Shown here piece by piece: positions 55,152 through 64,000 of a stretch of 64,000 bases of DNA (its first letter is position 1; every line of letters begins with the position of its first letter). The DNA is from Roseivivax halodurans JCM 10272. GTDB lineage: Bacteria > Pseudomonadota > Alphaproteobacteria > Rhodobacterales > Rhodobacteraceae. The notes under the pieces are model-generated. The model searched no databases, was not told where the DNA came from, and saw nothing but the letters and a program-made list of their open reading frames with translations. The translations under genes and the position numbers were made by a program. The DNA is taken from the NCBI RefSeq assembly GCF_000521785.1, contig NZ_JALZ01000010.1, positions 62,001 through 126,000 of the forward strand, written 5' to 3'.

Positions 55152-55586
55152 TTACGCCAGTTTGGCGTCCATCGTGATCTGCGCCGTTCCGCCGGCATAG
55201 AGCTTGGAGATCGGGCAGCCGTCCTTGGCGGCGTTCGCCGCTTCCATGAACTGCGATTCGTCCATGCCGGGCACGCTCGCGGTCACGTCGAGATGCACCT
55301 TCTTCACCGAGAAGCCGTCGCCGTCCTTCTCGAGCGAGACGGTCGCCTTGGTGTCGATGCTGTCGGGCGTCGCGTCGTGCTGGCCGAGGATCATCGACAG
55401 CGCCATCGAGTAACAGGCGGCGTGTGCCGCGCCGACGAGCTCTTCTGGGTTCGAGCCGGGCTCACCCTCGAAGCGCGTGTTGAAGCCGTAGGGGGTGTCG
55501 TTCAGGGCGCCCGACTCGGTCGAGACGTGACCCTTGCCGCTCTGCAGATCGCCCTTCCACTGTGCGGTGCCGTACTTGTCGATCAT
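55152..55586 (-). CDS. osmC: OsmC-family peroxiredoxin
   Basis: A 144-residue thiol peroxidase of the OsmC type, reducing organic hydroperoxides. The two conserved cysteines are Cys58 (AAHAACYSMALS) and Cys124 (KDGCPISKLY), and GSNPEELVGAAHAAC is the family motif. Length matches OsmC rather than Ohr. The reading frame is single. A 207-base gap with no recognisable gene separates it from the VWA gene. Confidence 0.92.
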   Translation of the reverse strand: MIDKYGTAQWKGDLQSGKGHVSTESGALNDTPYGFNTRFEGEPGSNPEELVGAAHAACYSMALSMILGQHDATPDSIDTKATVSLEKDGDGFSVKKVHLDVTASVPGMDESQFMEAANAAKDGCPISKLYAGGTAQITMDAKLA

Positions 55587-55793
55587 CGATCGTCCTCCTG
55601 ATGGGTTGCCGTTCGGATCAGGAACGGCCCACGAGCCTCCGCCGTTCCATCGCGCGCGACATAAGTCCGGTATGCCGCGTATCGCCTCGCATCGGCGTCA
55701 GGGAAGTTTACGGCACCGGTAGTGTCCACATGCTCCCCACGGTCGCCGAGGCGCTCCACGGGACCGCCCGACGCCGTTCAACCGTCTAGCCGG

Positions 55794-56978
55794 TCAGCGC
55801 GTCAGCATCCTCATGCCCTCATCGATGCCCTGAACGGTCATCGGGACCATACGCTCGTCCATGATCTCGCGGATCATCCCGATCGACTGGGTGTAGCCCC
55901 AGTAGCTGTCCGGCACCGGGTTGATCCAGAGATGGTCTGGCCATTGCTCGCGCGCGCGGCTCAGCCAGACTTGGCCCGCCTCCTGGTTCCAGTGCTCATT
56001 CGCGCCGCCGGGCATGGCGATCTCGTAGGGGCTCATCGAGGCGTCGCCGACGAAGATGCACTTCCAGTCCGGTCCGTAGGTGCGCAGGATCTCGGTGGTC
56101 GCGACCTGCGCGTTCCAGCGCCGGGAATTGTCGCGCCACACGCCCTCGTAGAGGCAGTTGTGGAAGTAGAAATGCTCGAGATGCTTGAACTCGGCCCGCG
56201 CCGCAGAGAAGAGCTCCTCGACGATCTTCACATGCGCGTCCATCGATCCGCCGACATCGAGAAACAGCAGCACCTTGACCGCGTTGCGCCGCTCGGGCCG
56301 CGTCTGCACGTCGAGATAGCCGTGCTCAGCGGTGGCGCGGATCGTGCCGGGCAGGTCGAGCTCGTCCGCCGCGCCGTCCCGCGCCCATTTGCGCAGCCGC
56401 TTGAGCGCGACCTTGATGTTGCGGGTGCCGATCTCGATCTGGTCGTCGAAGTCGCGGAACTCGCGCTTGTCCCAGACCTTGACCGCGCGCTGGTGGCGGC
56501 TCTTGTCCTGTCCGATCCGCACGCCCTCGGGATTGTAGCCATAGGCGCCGAAGGGCGAGGTGCCCGCGGTCCCGATCCACTTGTTGCCGCCCTGGTGACG
56601 GTCCTCCTGCTCCTTCAGCCGCTCCTTCAGCGTCTCCATCAGCTTGTCGAACCCGCCGAGCGCCTCGATCTCGGCCATTTCCTCTTCCGAGAGGTGCTTC
56701 TCGGCCATCTTGCGCAGCCAGGCCTCGGGCAGGTTCACGGCCTCCATGACCGCTTCCGCGGGGATGTCCTCAAGCCCCTTGAAGCAATGGGCGAAGGCGC
56801 GGTCGAACCGGTCGACATGCCGCTCGTCCTTCACCATCGCCGCGCGGGCGAGGTAGTAGAACGCCTCGACATCGTAGGTCGCGAGGCCGGCGCGCATGGC
56901 CTCGAGGAAAGTGAGGTACTCCCGGAGGCTGACGGGCACGCCGGCGCGGCGGAGGGTTTCGAAGAAGGGCACGAACAT
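55794..56978 (-). CDS. CoxE-like VWA-domain protein
   Basis: A 394-residue protein. The N-terminal two thirds is helical (AYGYNPEGVRIGQ, KVWDKREFRDFDDQIEIG), the C-terminal third a von Willebrand A domain with VLLFLDVGGSMDAHVKIVEE as its metal-ion site (DxGxS form). CoxE proteins work with MoxR-type ATPases; in carbon monoxide dehydrogenase clusters they help build the metal centre. A MoxR ATPase is encoded 3 kb upstream on the same strand. The client protein here is unknown. Confidence 0.88.
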   Translation of the reverse strand: MFVPFFETLRRAGVPVSLREYLTFLEAMRAGLATYDVEAFYYLARAAMVKDERHVDRFDRAFAHCFKGLEDIPAEAVMEAVNLPEAWLRKMAEKHLSEEEMAEIEALGGFDKLMETLKERLKEQEDRHQGGNKWIGTAGTSPFGAYGYNPEGVRIGQDKSRHQRAVKVWDKREFRDFDDQIEIGTRNIKVALKRLRKWARDGAADELDLPGTIRATAEHGYLDVQTRPERRNAVKVLLFLDVGGSMDAHVKIVEELFSAARAEFKHLEHFYFHNCLYEGVWRDNSRRWNAQVATTEILRTYGPDWKCIFVGDASMSPYEIAMPGGANEHWNQEAGQVWLSRAREQWPDHLWINPVPDSYWGYTQSIGMIREIMDERMVPMTVQGIDEGMRMLTR

Positions 56979-57028
56979 GGGGCCTTTCTAGACCGTGCGC
57001 GCAGGTTTGGCGATGGGCCGAGTGAGCG

Positions 57029-57070
57029 GCCGGGGGTGCCTCCGGCGGGGATATTTCCGTCAAGAAGAAG
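57029..57070 (+). repeat. GC hairpin plus dispersed element, copy 8
   Basis: A GC hairpin (GCCGGG...TCCGGC, 57029-57046), then GGATATTT-CCGT-CAAGAAGAAG (57049-57070). Unlike the other copies it is antisense to both flanking genes, sitting between the VWA gene and a small membrane-protein gene that are on the minus strand. Confidence 0.85.
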
Positions 57071-57080
57071 CGGGCAGTGC

Positions 57081-57248
57081 TCAGACCAGCGCTTTTTCCA
57101 GCACGATCGTGGCGATCAGTCCGATCAGTGCGAAGAGGATCGCGTAGCCCGCGGCATATTGCGCCATGTCGGCGGTGTTGCCCTTGTGGCGGCGGGCGGA
57201 GAGGCCGCCGAGAAGCGCGCCCGCGAGGGCGCTCAGGAGCACGATCAT
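57081..57248 (-). CDS. Small 55-residue two-helix membrane protein
   Basis: A 55-residue frame on the minus strand: MIVLLSALAGALLGGLSARR, a short basic/polar loop HKGNTADMAQ, and a second hydrophobic stretch YAAGYAILFALIGLIATIVL ending EKALV. Similar small proteins occur in Rhodobacterales (from memory). Its ATG overlaps the stop of the upstream DUF2927-like gene by 4 bases, so translation is coupled. The function is unknown. Confidence 0.7.
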   Translation of the reverse strand: MIVLLSALAGALLGGLSARRHKGNTADMAQYAAGYAILFALIGLIATIVLEKALV

Positions 57249-58672
57249 GGCCGGACGACGCCTCCTTGTGCCGGGGTGAGTGAGGCGGCGTCACGCGTCT
57301 TGGCCTGGACCGCCCAATCGGAGCCGAACCCGTATCGCGCCCAGCCGAGACTGTCCAGCCGCACCGCCCGGGCCTCCGCCGCGCGGCCCGAGAGCTCCAG
57401 CGCCTCGGCTTCGAGAAGCATCAGCGTGGCGAGGAGCGCCGCGTTCTCGTGCCGCTCCGCGACCACGCGGGCCGGGCGGATCCAGGCCAGGGCCGCCTCC
57501 GTGCGGCCGGCGGAGAGCGCGTCCTGGGCGAGGTGCGGGGCGACATAGGCGCGGTGCAGGGCGGTACGCGCGCTGGTGGCGAAGATGCGGTCGGCCGCCT
57601 CGAAATGTGACCTCGCCGCGTCCGGCGCCCGCCGCTGCAGCGTGCGCCCCATCGCATAATGGGAGAAGCCGCGGCGATGGTCGTCCGGTTCGAGGGACGC
57701 GGCGATGTGCAGCGCGCGCCGGGCGGCGCGGCGTTTCTCCTCGGCCGAGGGGCCGGGGGCGAGCGCGGTCTGCACCGCCTCCGTCCAGTCGCGCGGCGTG
57801 TCCGCAAGCCCCGTGGGCGGCACGCCTTCGCCTGCGGGGTTCAGCCGCGCGAGAATGCCGGGCAGCCGGGCCCCGACTTTCTCCCGCGTCATGCCCGACC
57901 GCAGGGCCGGGTCGTAATAGGCCCGCAGGATCGTCATGTCGTGGCCGGTCAGCACGTTGTGCACGTTGTCGTCGTTGAAGACCGACTCGGGCAGCCGGTA
58001 TAGGTCGTTGAGCGGCCCGAGCGCCTGCGCCAGCTCCTCGTGCAGGCAATCGCGGGCTTCCTGAGGCGAGGTGTCGCCCGGCACGAAGATTGCGGCGCGG
58101 CTGCGTTCGGTGAGCTTAGACCAGGACACGTCGGGCGCGTGGCGCTTGTCCGCATACTCGGCCAGCGAGGAGACGTTCGGCACGACGAAACAGGCCGCCT
58201 GCGGCAGATGGCGGCGGATGTCCGAGCGGCGCACCACCTGCACGGTGATCTGCGCATCGCGCCGCTCCGTCGCGGCGATGTCGATCCCGGCCTCGTCGCG
58301 CAGCCGGGACAGGAGGCGCGCGAGATCCGACCGCATCGCGGCGCCCGCGGGACCGGTCAGGCGCACGCCCACCGGCGTCTCGAACCGGGTGAAGCTCTCC
58401 AGCGGCCGCCCGGATTCCAGCGTGAAGGAGAGGTCGAGGAAATCGCGGACAAGATCCGCGTTGGAGGTCGTGCCGGACGGAACGCGCCGCGCGGCAAAGG
58501 TCTTCATGGGTGGTAGGATGGCGTCCGGAGCGGTCGCAATGCGGGTCGCGGCTTCGGGGATGGGCGCCGTGGGTACACATGCGCCGAGAAGGACCGAGAG
58601 GATCAAGACTGCGCGGCGCCTCCCGGCCGTCCGAAACGGGCTGGGTCGGCGTTGGAGGGGGAGGGAGCTCAC
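57245..58672 (-). CDS. DUF2927-family lipoprotein with helical-repeat C-terminus
   Basis: About 475 residues from the GTG start. RRRAVLILSVLLGACVP is a lipoprotein signal with lipobox LGAC. Next comes the DUF2927 region (LVRDFLDLSFTLESGRPLES, RHLPQAACFVVPNVSS and HEELAQALGPLNDLYRLPES, with VFNDDN and TGHDMTILRAYYDP). The last third is alpha-helical and repeat-like (RGFSHYAMGRTLQRRA, AARSHFEAADRIFATSART, LLEAEALELSGRAAEA), reminiscent of TPR. An ATG at 58738 is in frame but would bury the signal. The DUF2927 region resembles a metalloprotease-like fold. The function is unknown. Confidence 0.75.
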   Translation of the reverse strand: MSSLPLQRRPSPFRTAGRRRAVLILSVLLGACVPTAPIPEAATRIATAPDAILPPMKTFAARRVPSGTTSNADLVRDFLDLSFTLESGRPLESFTRFETPVGVRLTGPAGAAMRSDLARLLSRLRDEAGIDIAATERRDAQITVQVVRRSDIRRHLPQAACFVVPNVSSLAEYADKRHAPDVSWSKLTERSRAAIFVPGDTSPQEARDCLHEELAQALGPLNDLYRLPESVFNDDNVHNVLTGHDMTILRAYYDPALRSGMTREKVGARLPGILARLNPAGEGVPPTGLADTPRDWTEAVQTALAPGPSAEEKRRAARRALHIAASLEPDDHRRGFSHYAMGRTLQRRAPDAARSHFEAADRIFATSARTALHRAYVAPHLAQDALSAGRTEAALAWIRPARVVAERHENAALLATLMLLEAEALELSGRAAEARAVRLDSLGWARYGFGSDWAVQAKTRDAASLTPAQGGVVRP

Positions 58673-58849
58673 GCGGTTGTCTGCCTGCTCGGAAGTGTCT
58701 GAGGCCGCGAAAATTGCGCACCGCCCCTGCGGCGCCATTCCGGTCGGCCGACTCCCATCGTGCTACGAAAGCTGCGCACGCGGCAAACACCATGCCCGGT
58801 CAGGCCGCGCTTCGGTGCAAAGCGGCAACAGCGGGCGCCGCCGAGCCGG

Positions 58850-59911
58850 TCAGGTGTCGATCCAGAGCCGTGCGGTGATCTGGCCGTGATCCGACGCGGC
58901 GCCGAGCCCCGGAGCGCCGGTCAGCGAGCTGTCGGTCAGATGGTCGTTGAGGCAGCGCACGAAGGCCACGTCCCCGATCGCGCGCGTGTTGCGGTAAAAG
59001 AATTCCTGGCTGACGAGGATGTGGTCGATGGTCGAATAGTGACCGTTGTAGATATTGGTAAAGAATTCGACACCTTCGGACCGCCGCAGCTGGATGCGCG
59101 CGGCCGAATGCATCTCCACGTCCCAGAAGAGCGCCTTCACGTCGATCGGCAGCCCGCGGAACGGGGCCTCGCCGCGCACCATCTCGGTCGTCACAGCTCC
59201 GATGTCGTCGTTGAGATCGCCCACGACGATCAGCGGCGTCGTTGTGCCCTCCATCAGCCCGATCACCTCGCGGCGGAGCGCCAGCGCCTCGCCCGCGCGC
59301 AGCACGAGGCTGCGGAGCGACCCCATCGCCCGCTCGAGAAATTCGGCATTGGCCTCCACCTCCGCCTCGGACCCGGCGGCGTAGAGCGGGCGCTTCGATT
59401 TCAGATGCGCGTTTGCGATCCAGCCCTCGTGACCTTCGGCCAGCGCCACGCGCGCGAATTGCTGGGGACGCGAGAGCTGCGTCAGCCGGTAATCCAATCC
59501 GCCGATATCGGCGACCTCGATCGGATCGTCCGTCAGATCCTGTCGCGATCGCTTCTCGAGGATCGGGCTGCGGCTGAGAAAGCCGACGCCGGGAGACGGG
59601 TCCTCGGCGCTGCCTTGCGCGTTCGGCAAGTGCCAGACCTCCGAATAGCGCTTCCGTTCCGCGGCACCGGTCCCATCGCGCTCGGCCACGATGGCCTCGT
59701 AGGCGTCGGCGAGCGCCTGGAAGGCCTCGGCATGGAACACCTCCTGGCAGCCGACGAAATCGGCGTCCATCCGGTAGAGCTGTTCAGCAAGCCACGCGAT
59801 TTTCCGCGCGAATGCCGCTTCGGAATAGCGATTGGTCTGGTAATAGGTGACGCCGGAATTGACGAGATTGCGCAAATTGAAGGTCGCCACGGTGAAGTAA
59901 GAGCGCGCCAT
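58850..59911 (-). CDS. Endonuclease/exonuclease/phosphatase-family hydrolase
   Basis: A 353-residue protein of the EEP (DNase I-like) fold. VATFNLRNLVNSGV gives the N-terminal Asn, DFVGCQEVFHAEAF the metal-binding Glu, VVGDLNDDIGA the GDxN motif, and STIDHILVSQEFFY the SDH-like C-terminal motif. It could act on nucleic acids or phosphate esters. No signal peptide is visible. It is located between the MoxR and DUF2927-like genes on the same strand. Confidence 0.85.
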   Translation of the reverse strand: MARSYFTVATFNLRNLVNSGVTYYQTNRYSEAAFARKIAWLAEQLYRMDADFVGCQEVFHAEAFQALADAYEAIVAERDGTGAAERKRYSEVWHLPNAQGSAEDPSPGVGFLSRSPILEKRSRQDLTDDPIEVADIGGLDYRLTQLSRPQQFARVALAEGHEGWIANAHLKSKRPLYAAGSEAEVEANAEFLERAMGSLRSLVLRAGEALALRREVIGLMEGTTTPLIVVGDLNDDIGAVTTEMVRGEAPFRGLPIDVKALFWDVEMHSAARIQLRRSEGVEFFTNIYNGHYSTIDHILVSQEFFYRNTRAIGDVAFVRCLNDHLTDSSLTGAPGLGAASDHGQITARLWIDT

Positions 59912-59983
59912 GAAATGCTCCCGGGACTCGATTTCCCCAAAAGCCTAACGCAGCCTCGTGACCGTTTGGCAACTTTTGCGCGA

Positions 59984-60826
59984 TCAGCGCCCCTGTCTTC
60001 GCGCCATGAAGGCGAGGCGTTCGAAGAGATGCACGTCCTGCTCGTTCTTCAGCAGCGCTCCGTGCAACTTCGGCAGGGCGTTCGCGCCCTCGCGCCTCAG
60101 ATCGGCGGGATCCATGTCCTCGGCCAGCAGAAGCTTCAGCCAGTCGAGGACTTCGGAGGTCGAGGGCTTCTTCTTCAGCCCCGGCTGCTCGCGGATCTCG
60201 TAGAACTGCGTCAGCGCGACCGACAGCAGCTCCTGCTTGATGCCGGGATGGTGCACCTCGACGATCTTCTTCAGCACCTCGGGCTCCGGGAAACGGATGT
60301 AGTGGAAGAAGCAGCGGCGCAGGAAGGCGTCCGGCAGCTCCTTCTCGTTGTTCGACGTGATGATCACGATCGGGCGGTGGCGTGCCTGCACCGTCTCGCC
60401 GGTCTCGTAGACGTGGAACTCCATCCGGTCGAGCTCCTGCAGGAGGTCGTTCGGGAACTCGATATCCGCCTTGTCGACCTCGTCGATCAGCAGGACGATC
60501 TTCTCGCCGGCCTCGAAAGCCTGCCAGAGCTTGCCCTTGCGGATGTAGTTGGAGACGTCGTTCACCCGCTCGTCGCCGAGCTGGCTGTCGCGCAGGCGGC
60601 TCACCGCGTCGTATTCGTAGAGGCCCTGCTGCGCCTTCGTGGTGGATTTGATCGACCATTCGATCATGCGCAGCCCGAGTGCCTCGGCCACCTGCCGGGC
60701 GAGCTCGGTCTTTCCCGTGCCGGGCTCGCCCTTCACCAGAAGCGGACGCTCCAGCGCCACGGCCGCGTTCACCGCCATGGTCAGATCCTCGGTCGCCACG
60801 TAGGCGTCGGTCCCCTCGAAACGCAT
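59984..60826 (-). CDS. MoxR-family AAA+ ATPase (CoxD-like)
   Basis: A 280-residue AAA+ ATPase. Walker A GEPGTGKT at residues 33-40, Walker B LLIDEVDKAD at about 112-121, sensor and arginine-finger regions in IIITSNNEKELPDAFLRRCFFHYIRFP. MoxR proteins act with VWA partners to mature metalloenzymes; the partner here may be the CoxE-like protein. I chose the ATG at MRFEGTDAYVA, preceded by AAGGAGAGC. The upstream ATG at 60895 adds an unlikely basic leader. Confidence 0.92.
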   Translation of the reverse strand: MRFEGTDAYVATEDLTMAVNAAVALERPLLVKGEPGTGKTELARQVAEALGLRMIEWSIKSTTKAQQGLYEYDAVSRLRDSQLGDERVNDVSNYIRKGKLWQAFEAGEKIVLLIDEVDKADIEFPNDLLQELDRMEFHVYETGETVQARHRPIVIITSNNEKELPDAFLRRCFFHYIRFPEPEVLKKIVEVHHPGIKQELLSVALTQFYEIREQPGLKKKPSTSEVLDWLKLLLAEDMDPADLRREGANALPKLHGALLKNEQDVHLFERLAFMARRQGR

Positions 60827-61029
60827 GTGCTCTCCTTGCCCGCTGCCGGCGCTGCCGCCTTGCGTGCGGCTACCGGCCCGGACCCGTTTTGGCAAGGTGG
60901 CGCGCGGGCTGCGAGGGCGCGGAAAAGGTCATGCAATTGTCATGGAACCTTACCGTGAATTGCTCGGGCGGGCTCCGAAATCAGTAGTGACATTGCCCTT
61001 GGGTTCGGTTAAGTGCTGCCCGCAGGGGT

Positions 61030-61067
61030 GCCTGATATCTGGGGAATTTCTTATGGCAGATATCGGC
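61030..61067. promoter_or_regulatory. Inverted repeat in the dksA leader
   Basis: GCCTGATATCT (61030-61040) and AGATATCGGC (61058-61067) are complementary over 10 bp with one bulge, 17 bases apart, and end 18 bases before the dksA ATG. It could be a protein-binding site or an RNA hairpin controlling translation. No regulator can be named. Confidence 0.35.
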
Positions 61068-61085
61068 GTTGATAAGGGATGCGCC

Positions 61086-61508
61086 ATGAAACCTGAATCG
61101 TTTCTTCCCGATGATTACCGGCCGGCGGACGACGAGCCGTTCATGAACGAACGCCAGCTCGAGTACTTCCGCCGCAAGCTGATCACGTGGAAGACCGACC
61201 TTCTGGCCGACAGCCGGGACACGATCGAGGGGCTGCAGGACAGCTCCCGCAACATTCCCGACGTGAGCGACCGCGCAAGCGAGGAAACCGACCGCGCGAT
61301 CGAGCTTCGGACCCGCGACCGCCAGCGCAAGCTCGTCGCCAAGATCGACAGCGCGCTGCGCCGGATCGAAGAGGGCGAATACGGCTATTGCGAGGTGACC
61401 GGTGAGCCGATCTCGCTCAAGCGTCTCGATGCACGGCCGATCGCCACGATGAGCCTCGAGGCGCAGGAGCGTCACGAGCGCCGCGAGAAGGTCCATCGCG
61501 ACGACTGA
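61086..61508 (+). CDS. dksA: DksA/TraR-family RNA polymerase-binding protein, single-cysteine type
   Basis: A 140-residue DksA. The coiled coil (MNERQLEYFRRKLITWKTDL, then DTIEGLQ) carries the tip region near RASEETDRAIEL, where the functional acidic residues lie. The C-terminal zinc finger is degenerate: EYGYCEVTGEPISLKRLDAR keeps the first Cys of the first pair only, and the others are Thr and Arg-type residues. A Rhodobacter sphaeroides DksA of this type works without zinc. The ATG at 61086 follows AAGGGA; an ATG at 61053 would add 11 residues. Confidence 0.95.
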   Translation: MKPESFLPDDYRPADDEPFMNERQLEYFRRKLITWKTDLLADSRDTIEGLQDSSRNIPDVSDRASEETDRAIELRTRDRQRKLVAKIDSALRRIEEGEYGYCEVTGEPISLKRLDARPIATMSLEAQERHERREKVHRDD

Positions 61509-61583
61509 CCGCATGGAATGCCCCGCAGAAACGGGCAGGGCGCCGGGGCAGAGCTCCGGCGTTTCGCGTTGAAAGGGAGGCGC

Positions 61584-62753
61584 ATGCGACTGCGGGATAT
61601 GCACGTGACCGTGGTGGGCGGCGGCATTGCCGGGCTCGCGACCGCGACGGCCCTGGCGCGCCGTGGCGCGCGGGTGGAGCTTCTCGAACGTGCCGCCGAG
61701 CTGCGCGAGGTCGGGGCCGGGCTCCAGATCACGCCGAACGGGCTCGCCGTGCTGCGCGCGCTCGGTCTCGAAGACGGGCTCGAGCCGGCGCCGCGCGCCG
61801 CCGCGGTCTCGCTGCGCGACTACCGTGCGGGGCGCGAGGTCCTGCGGCTCGATCTCGCCGCCCGCGGCCTCTCGGACGGCTATCGCTTCGTGCATCGCGG
61901 CGATCTCGTTGCGCTCCTCGGGCAAGCCGCGCGCGCGGCCGGCGTGACGATCCGCACCGGCGTTCTCGTCGACGGCGTCACGCCTGGTGAGCCGCCGCAA
62001 ATCTCGGTCTCGGTCTCGGACAAGGCCTCGCCCACCGATCTCGTCATCGGCGCGGACGGGTTGCATTCGGTCGTCCGTCCGGTGCTCGACGGGCCGCGCG
62101 CCCCGCGTTTCACCGGCCAGGTGGCCTGGCGCGCCGTGGTCGAGAACGTCACGGACCACCCGCCCGAGGCGCGCGTCCATATGGGCCCCGGACGGCATGT
62201 CGTGAGCTATCCGCTCCGCGGCGGCCGCTTCGTCAACCTTGTCGCCGTGAAGGAGCAGAGGACCTGGGTCGCCGAGGGGTGGCAGCACGAAGACGATGCA
62301 CACAATCTCCGCCACGCCTTCCGCCGATTTGGCGGCGACACCGCGCGGCTCCTTGCGGCGGCCGAAAGGCCCGGTCTCTGGGGGCTCTTCCGCCACCCCG
62401 TCGCCGCAAAATGGCACGGGACGGGGCTCGCGCTTGTCGGCGATGCGGCGCATCCGACGCTGCCGTTTCTTGCGCAGGGCGCCAACATGGCGCTCGAGGA
62501 TGCTTGGGTGCTGGCGGACGCGCTCGAAAGCGAGGGATCGCTGGCCGAGCGCCTGCACGCCTACCAGACCCGCCGCCACGCCCGCACCGTGCGCGTGGTC
62601 GAGACCGCCGACGGCAACGCGTGGAAGTACCACCTGCGCCTGCCGGGCCTGCGACTTGCCGCCCACGCGGTGCTGCACCTCGCCGGACGGCTCGCCCCGG
62701 GCCGGGTCATGAGCGGCTTCGACTGGCTCTACGGACACGACGTGACGTCCTGA
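61584..62753 (+). CDS. FAD-dependent monooxygenase (salicylate hydroxylase/UbiH-like)
   Basis: A 389-residue flavoprotein. VTVVGGGIAGLATATALARR is the GxGxxG FAD-binding fold, and LQITPNGLAVLRALG follows. GADGLHSVVRPVLDG is the DG motif and GDAAHPTLPFLAQGANMALE the second FAD motif. Class A flavin monooxygenases use NAD(P)H to hydroxylate aromatic or quinone-type substrates. Nothing nearby tells which. GAAAGGGAGG precedes the ATG. It is downstream of dksA. Confidence 0.9.
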   Translation: MRLRDMHVTVVGGGIAGLATATALARRGARVELLERAAELREVGAGLQITPNGLAVLRALGLEDGLEPAPRAAAVSLRDYRAGREVLRLDLAARGLSDGYRFVHRGDLVALLGQAARAAGVTIRTGVLVDGVTPGEPPQISVSVSDKASPTDLVIGADGLHSVVRPVLDGPRAPRFTGQVAWRAVVENVTDHPPEARVHMGPGRHVVSYPLRGGRFVNLVAVKEQRTWVAEGWQHEDDAHNLRHAFRRFGGDTARLLAAAERPGLWGLFRHPVAAKWHGTGLALVGDAAHPTLPFLAQGANMALEDAWVLADALESEGSLAERLHAYQTRRHARTVRVVETADGNAWKYHLRLPGLRLAAHAVLHLAGRLAPGRVMSGFDWLYGHDVTS

Positions 62754-62767
62754 CGGCGAGGGTAGGA

Positions 62768-62815
62768 GCGAGGGCGCTGCCCTCGCGCTCCCGGGATATT
62801 TCGATCAAGAAGAAG
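62768..62815 (+). repeat. GC hairpin plus dispersed element, copy 9
   Basis: GCGAGGGC-GCT-GCCCTCGC (62768-62786), GCTCCCG, then GGATATTT-CGAT-CAAGAAGAAG (62794-62815), 15 bases after the FAD monooxygenase stop. Confidence 0.88.
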
Positions 62816-62887
62816 GGGCGTGCGCCCTTGGCAGGGGGCGACATCGCCCGCATGCATGCCTAGATTTGCGCCAGGAGGGCCTCAGAC

Positions 62888-63873
<986 letters not shown>

Positions 63874-63877
<4 letters not shown>

Positions 63878-64000
63878 GATTCGGCTCCGTCCCACTCGAG
63901 GAGGCCGAGGGTGCGATCCTCGCCCATTCGGTGAAAACCGGCGCGGGCAAGCTCAAGAAGGGCCGCCTGCTGGAGCCCGCCGACCTCGCCGCGCTTCGCG
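63874..64000 (+). CDS. Molybdopterin-binding/MobA-like protein, 5' part
   Basis: The window ends 42 codons into this gene. It starts with GTG overlapping the xdhC-like stop (GTGA). The visible product, MRFGSVPLEEAEGAILAHSV then KTGAGKLKKGRLLEPADLAA, is like the molybdopterin-binding proteins usually placed after xdhC in Rhodobacteraceae (often mislabelled as 4-diphosphocytidyl kinases). Identity beyond that is unknown. Confidence 0.7.

Noticed and set aside
58760-60958. Plus-strand open frame of about 730 codons over the EEP and MoxR genes
   Set aside because: Antisense to two recognisable genes with intact motifs; no motif in the shadow.

Overview
The window is a high-GC (roughly two-thirds G+C by eye), densely coding stretch of an alphaproteobacterial chromosome, most likely a member of the Rhodobacteraceae (Roseobacter/Rhodobacter group). 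The evidence is the family-level look of the complex I (nuo) genes and the extra genes between them (including DUF5333- and DUF5337-like proteins), a DksA with a single cysteine, and an L21-type helix-hairpin-helix domain on NuoE. I see no phage, IS element, tRNA, rRNA or CRISPR array. Everything looks like core chromosome.

Layout. 1-7,000: end of an Fe3+-type ABC permease, ftsB-like, pgk, two tandem cyclophilins, a GNAT protein, tyrS and anmK. 7,000-14,400: moaA, a lipoprotein, glmS-glmU, and divergently a HAD phosphatase coupled to a DegT-type aminotransferase, then a flavin-binding stress protein. 14,480-24,200: a leucine/isovalerate catabolic (liu-type) operon: isovaleryl-CoA dehydrogenase, two small exported/anchored proteins, an acyl-CoA synthetase, both methylcrotonyl-CoA carboxylase subunits, a frameshifted glutathione S-transferase, HMG-CoA lyase and a methylglutaconyl-CoA hydratase. 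24,200-24,780: a non-coding gap with a strongly folded candidate RNA and a possible nuo promoter. 24,782-44,673: all fourteen nuo genes, nuoA to nuoN in order, with about thirteen extra small genes between them (secreted proteins, lipoproteins, membrane microproteins, a coiled coil, a carboxymuconolactone-decarboxylase fold). One strong intrinsic terminator sits after nuoF. 44,700-48,100: birA, coaX and RNase J. 48,100-55,600: rhlE-type helicase and prfC on the minus strand, then small stress proteins, an atypical SDR coupled to an AlkC-like HEAT protein, an M48 protease and OsmC. 55,800-60,830: a minus-strand series from a MoxR ATPase down to a CoxE-like VWA protein. 61,000-64,000: dksA, an FAD monooxygenase, an XdhC-family protein and the start of a molybdopterin-binding protein.

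Functional themes. The liu operon takes leucine-derived isovaleryl-CoA to acetyl-CoA and acetoacetate. Its reduced electron carriers feed the respiratory chain that begins with the adjacent complex I. The biotin ligase encoded after nuoN would biotinylate MccA. MoxR, CoxE-like and XdhC-like genes plus a molybdopterin-binding gene lie within 8.2 kb and resemble the maturation genes of molybdenum hydroxylases, although no such enzyme is visible here.

The least-explained signals are: (i) the folded candidate RNA at 24,289-24,463; (ii) nine copies of an intergenic element made of GGA(G)TATTT, four variable bases and CAAGAAGAAG, usually placed just after a GC hairpin; (iii) a 64-residue domain shared by NuoE and a membrane protein encoded next to it; and (iv) several micro-ORFs inside the nuo cluster.
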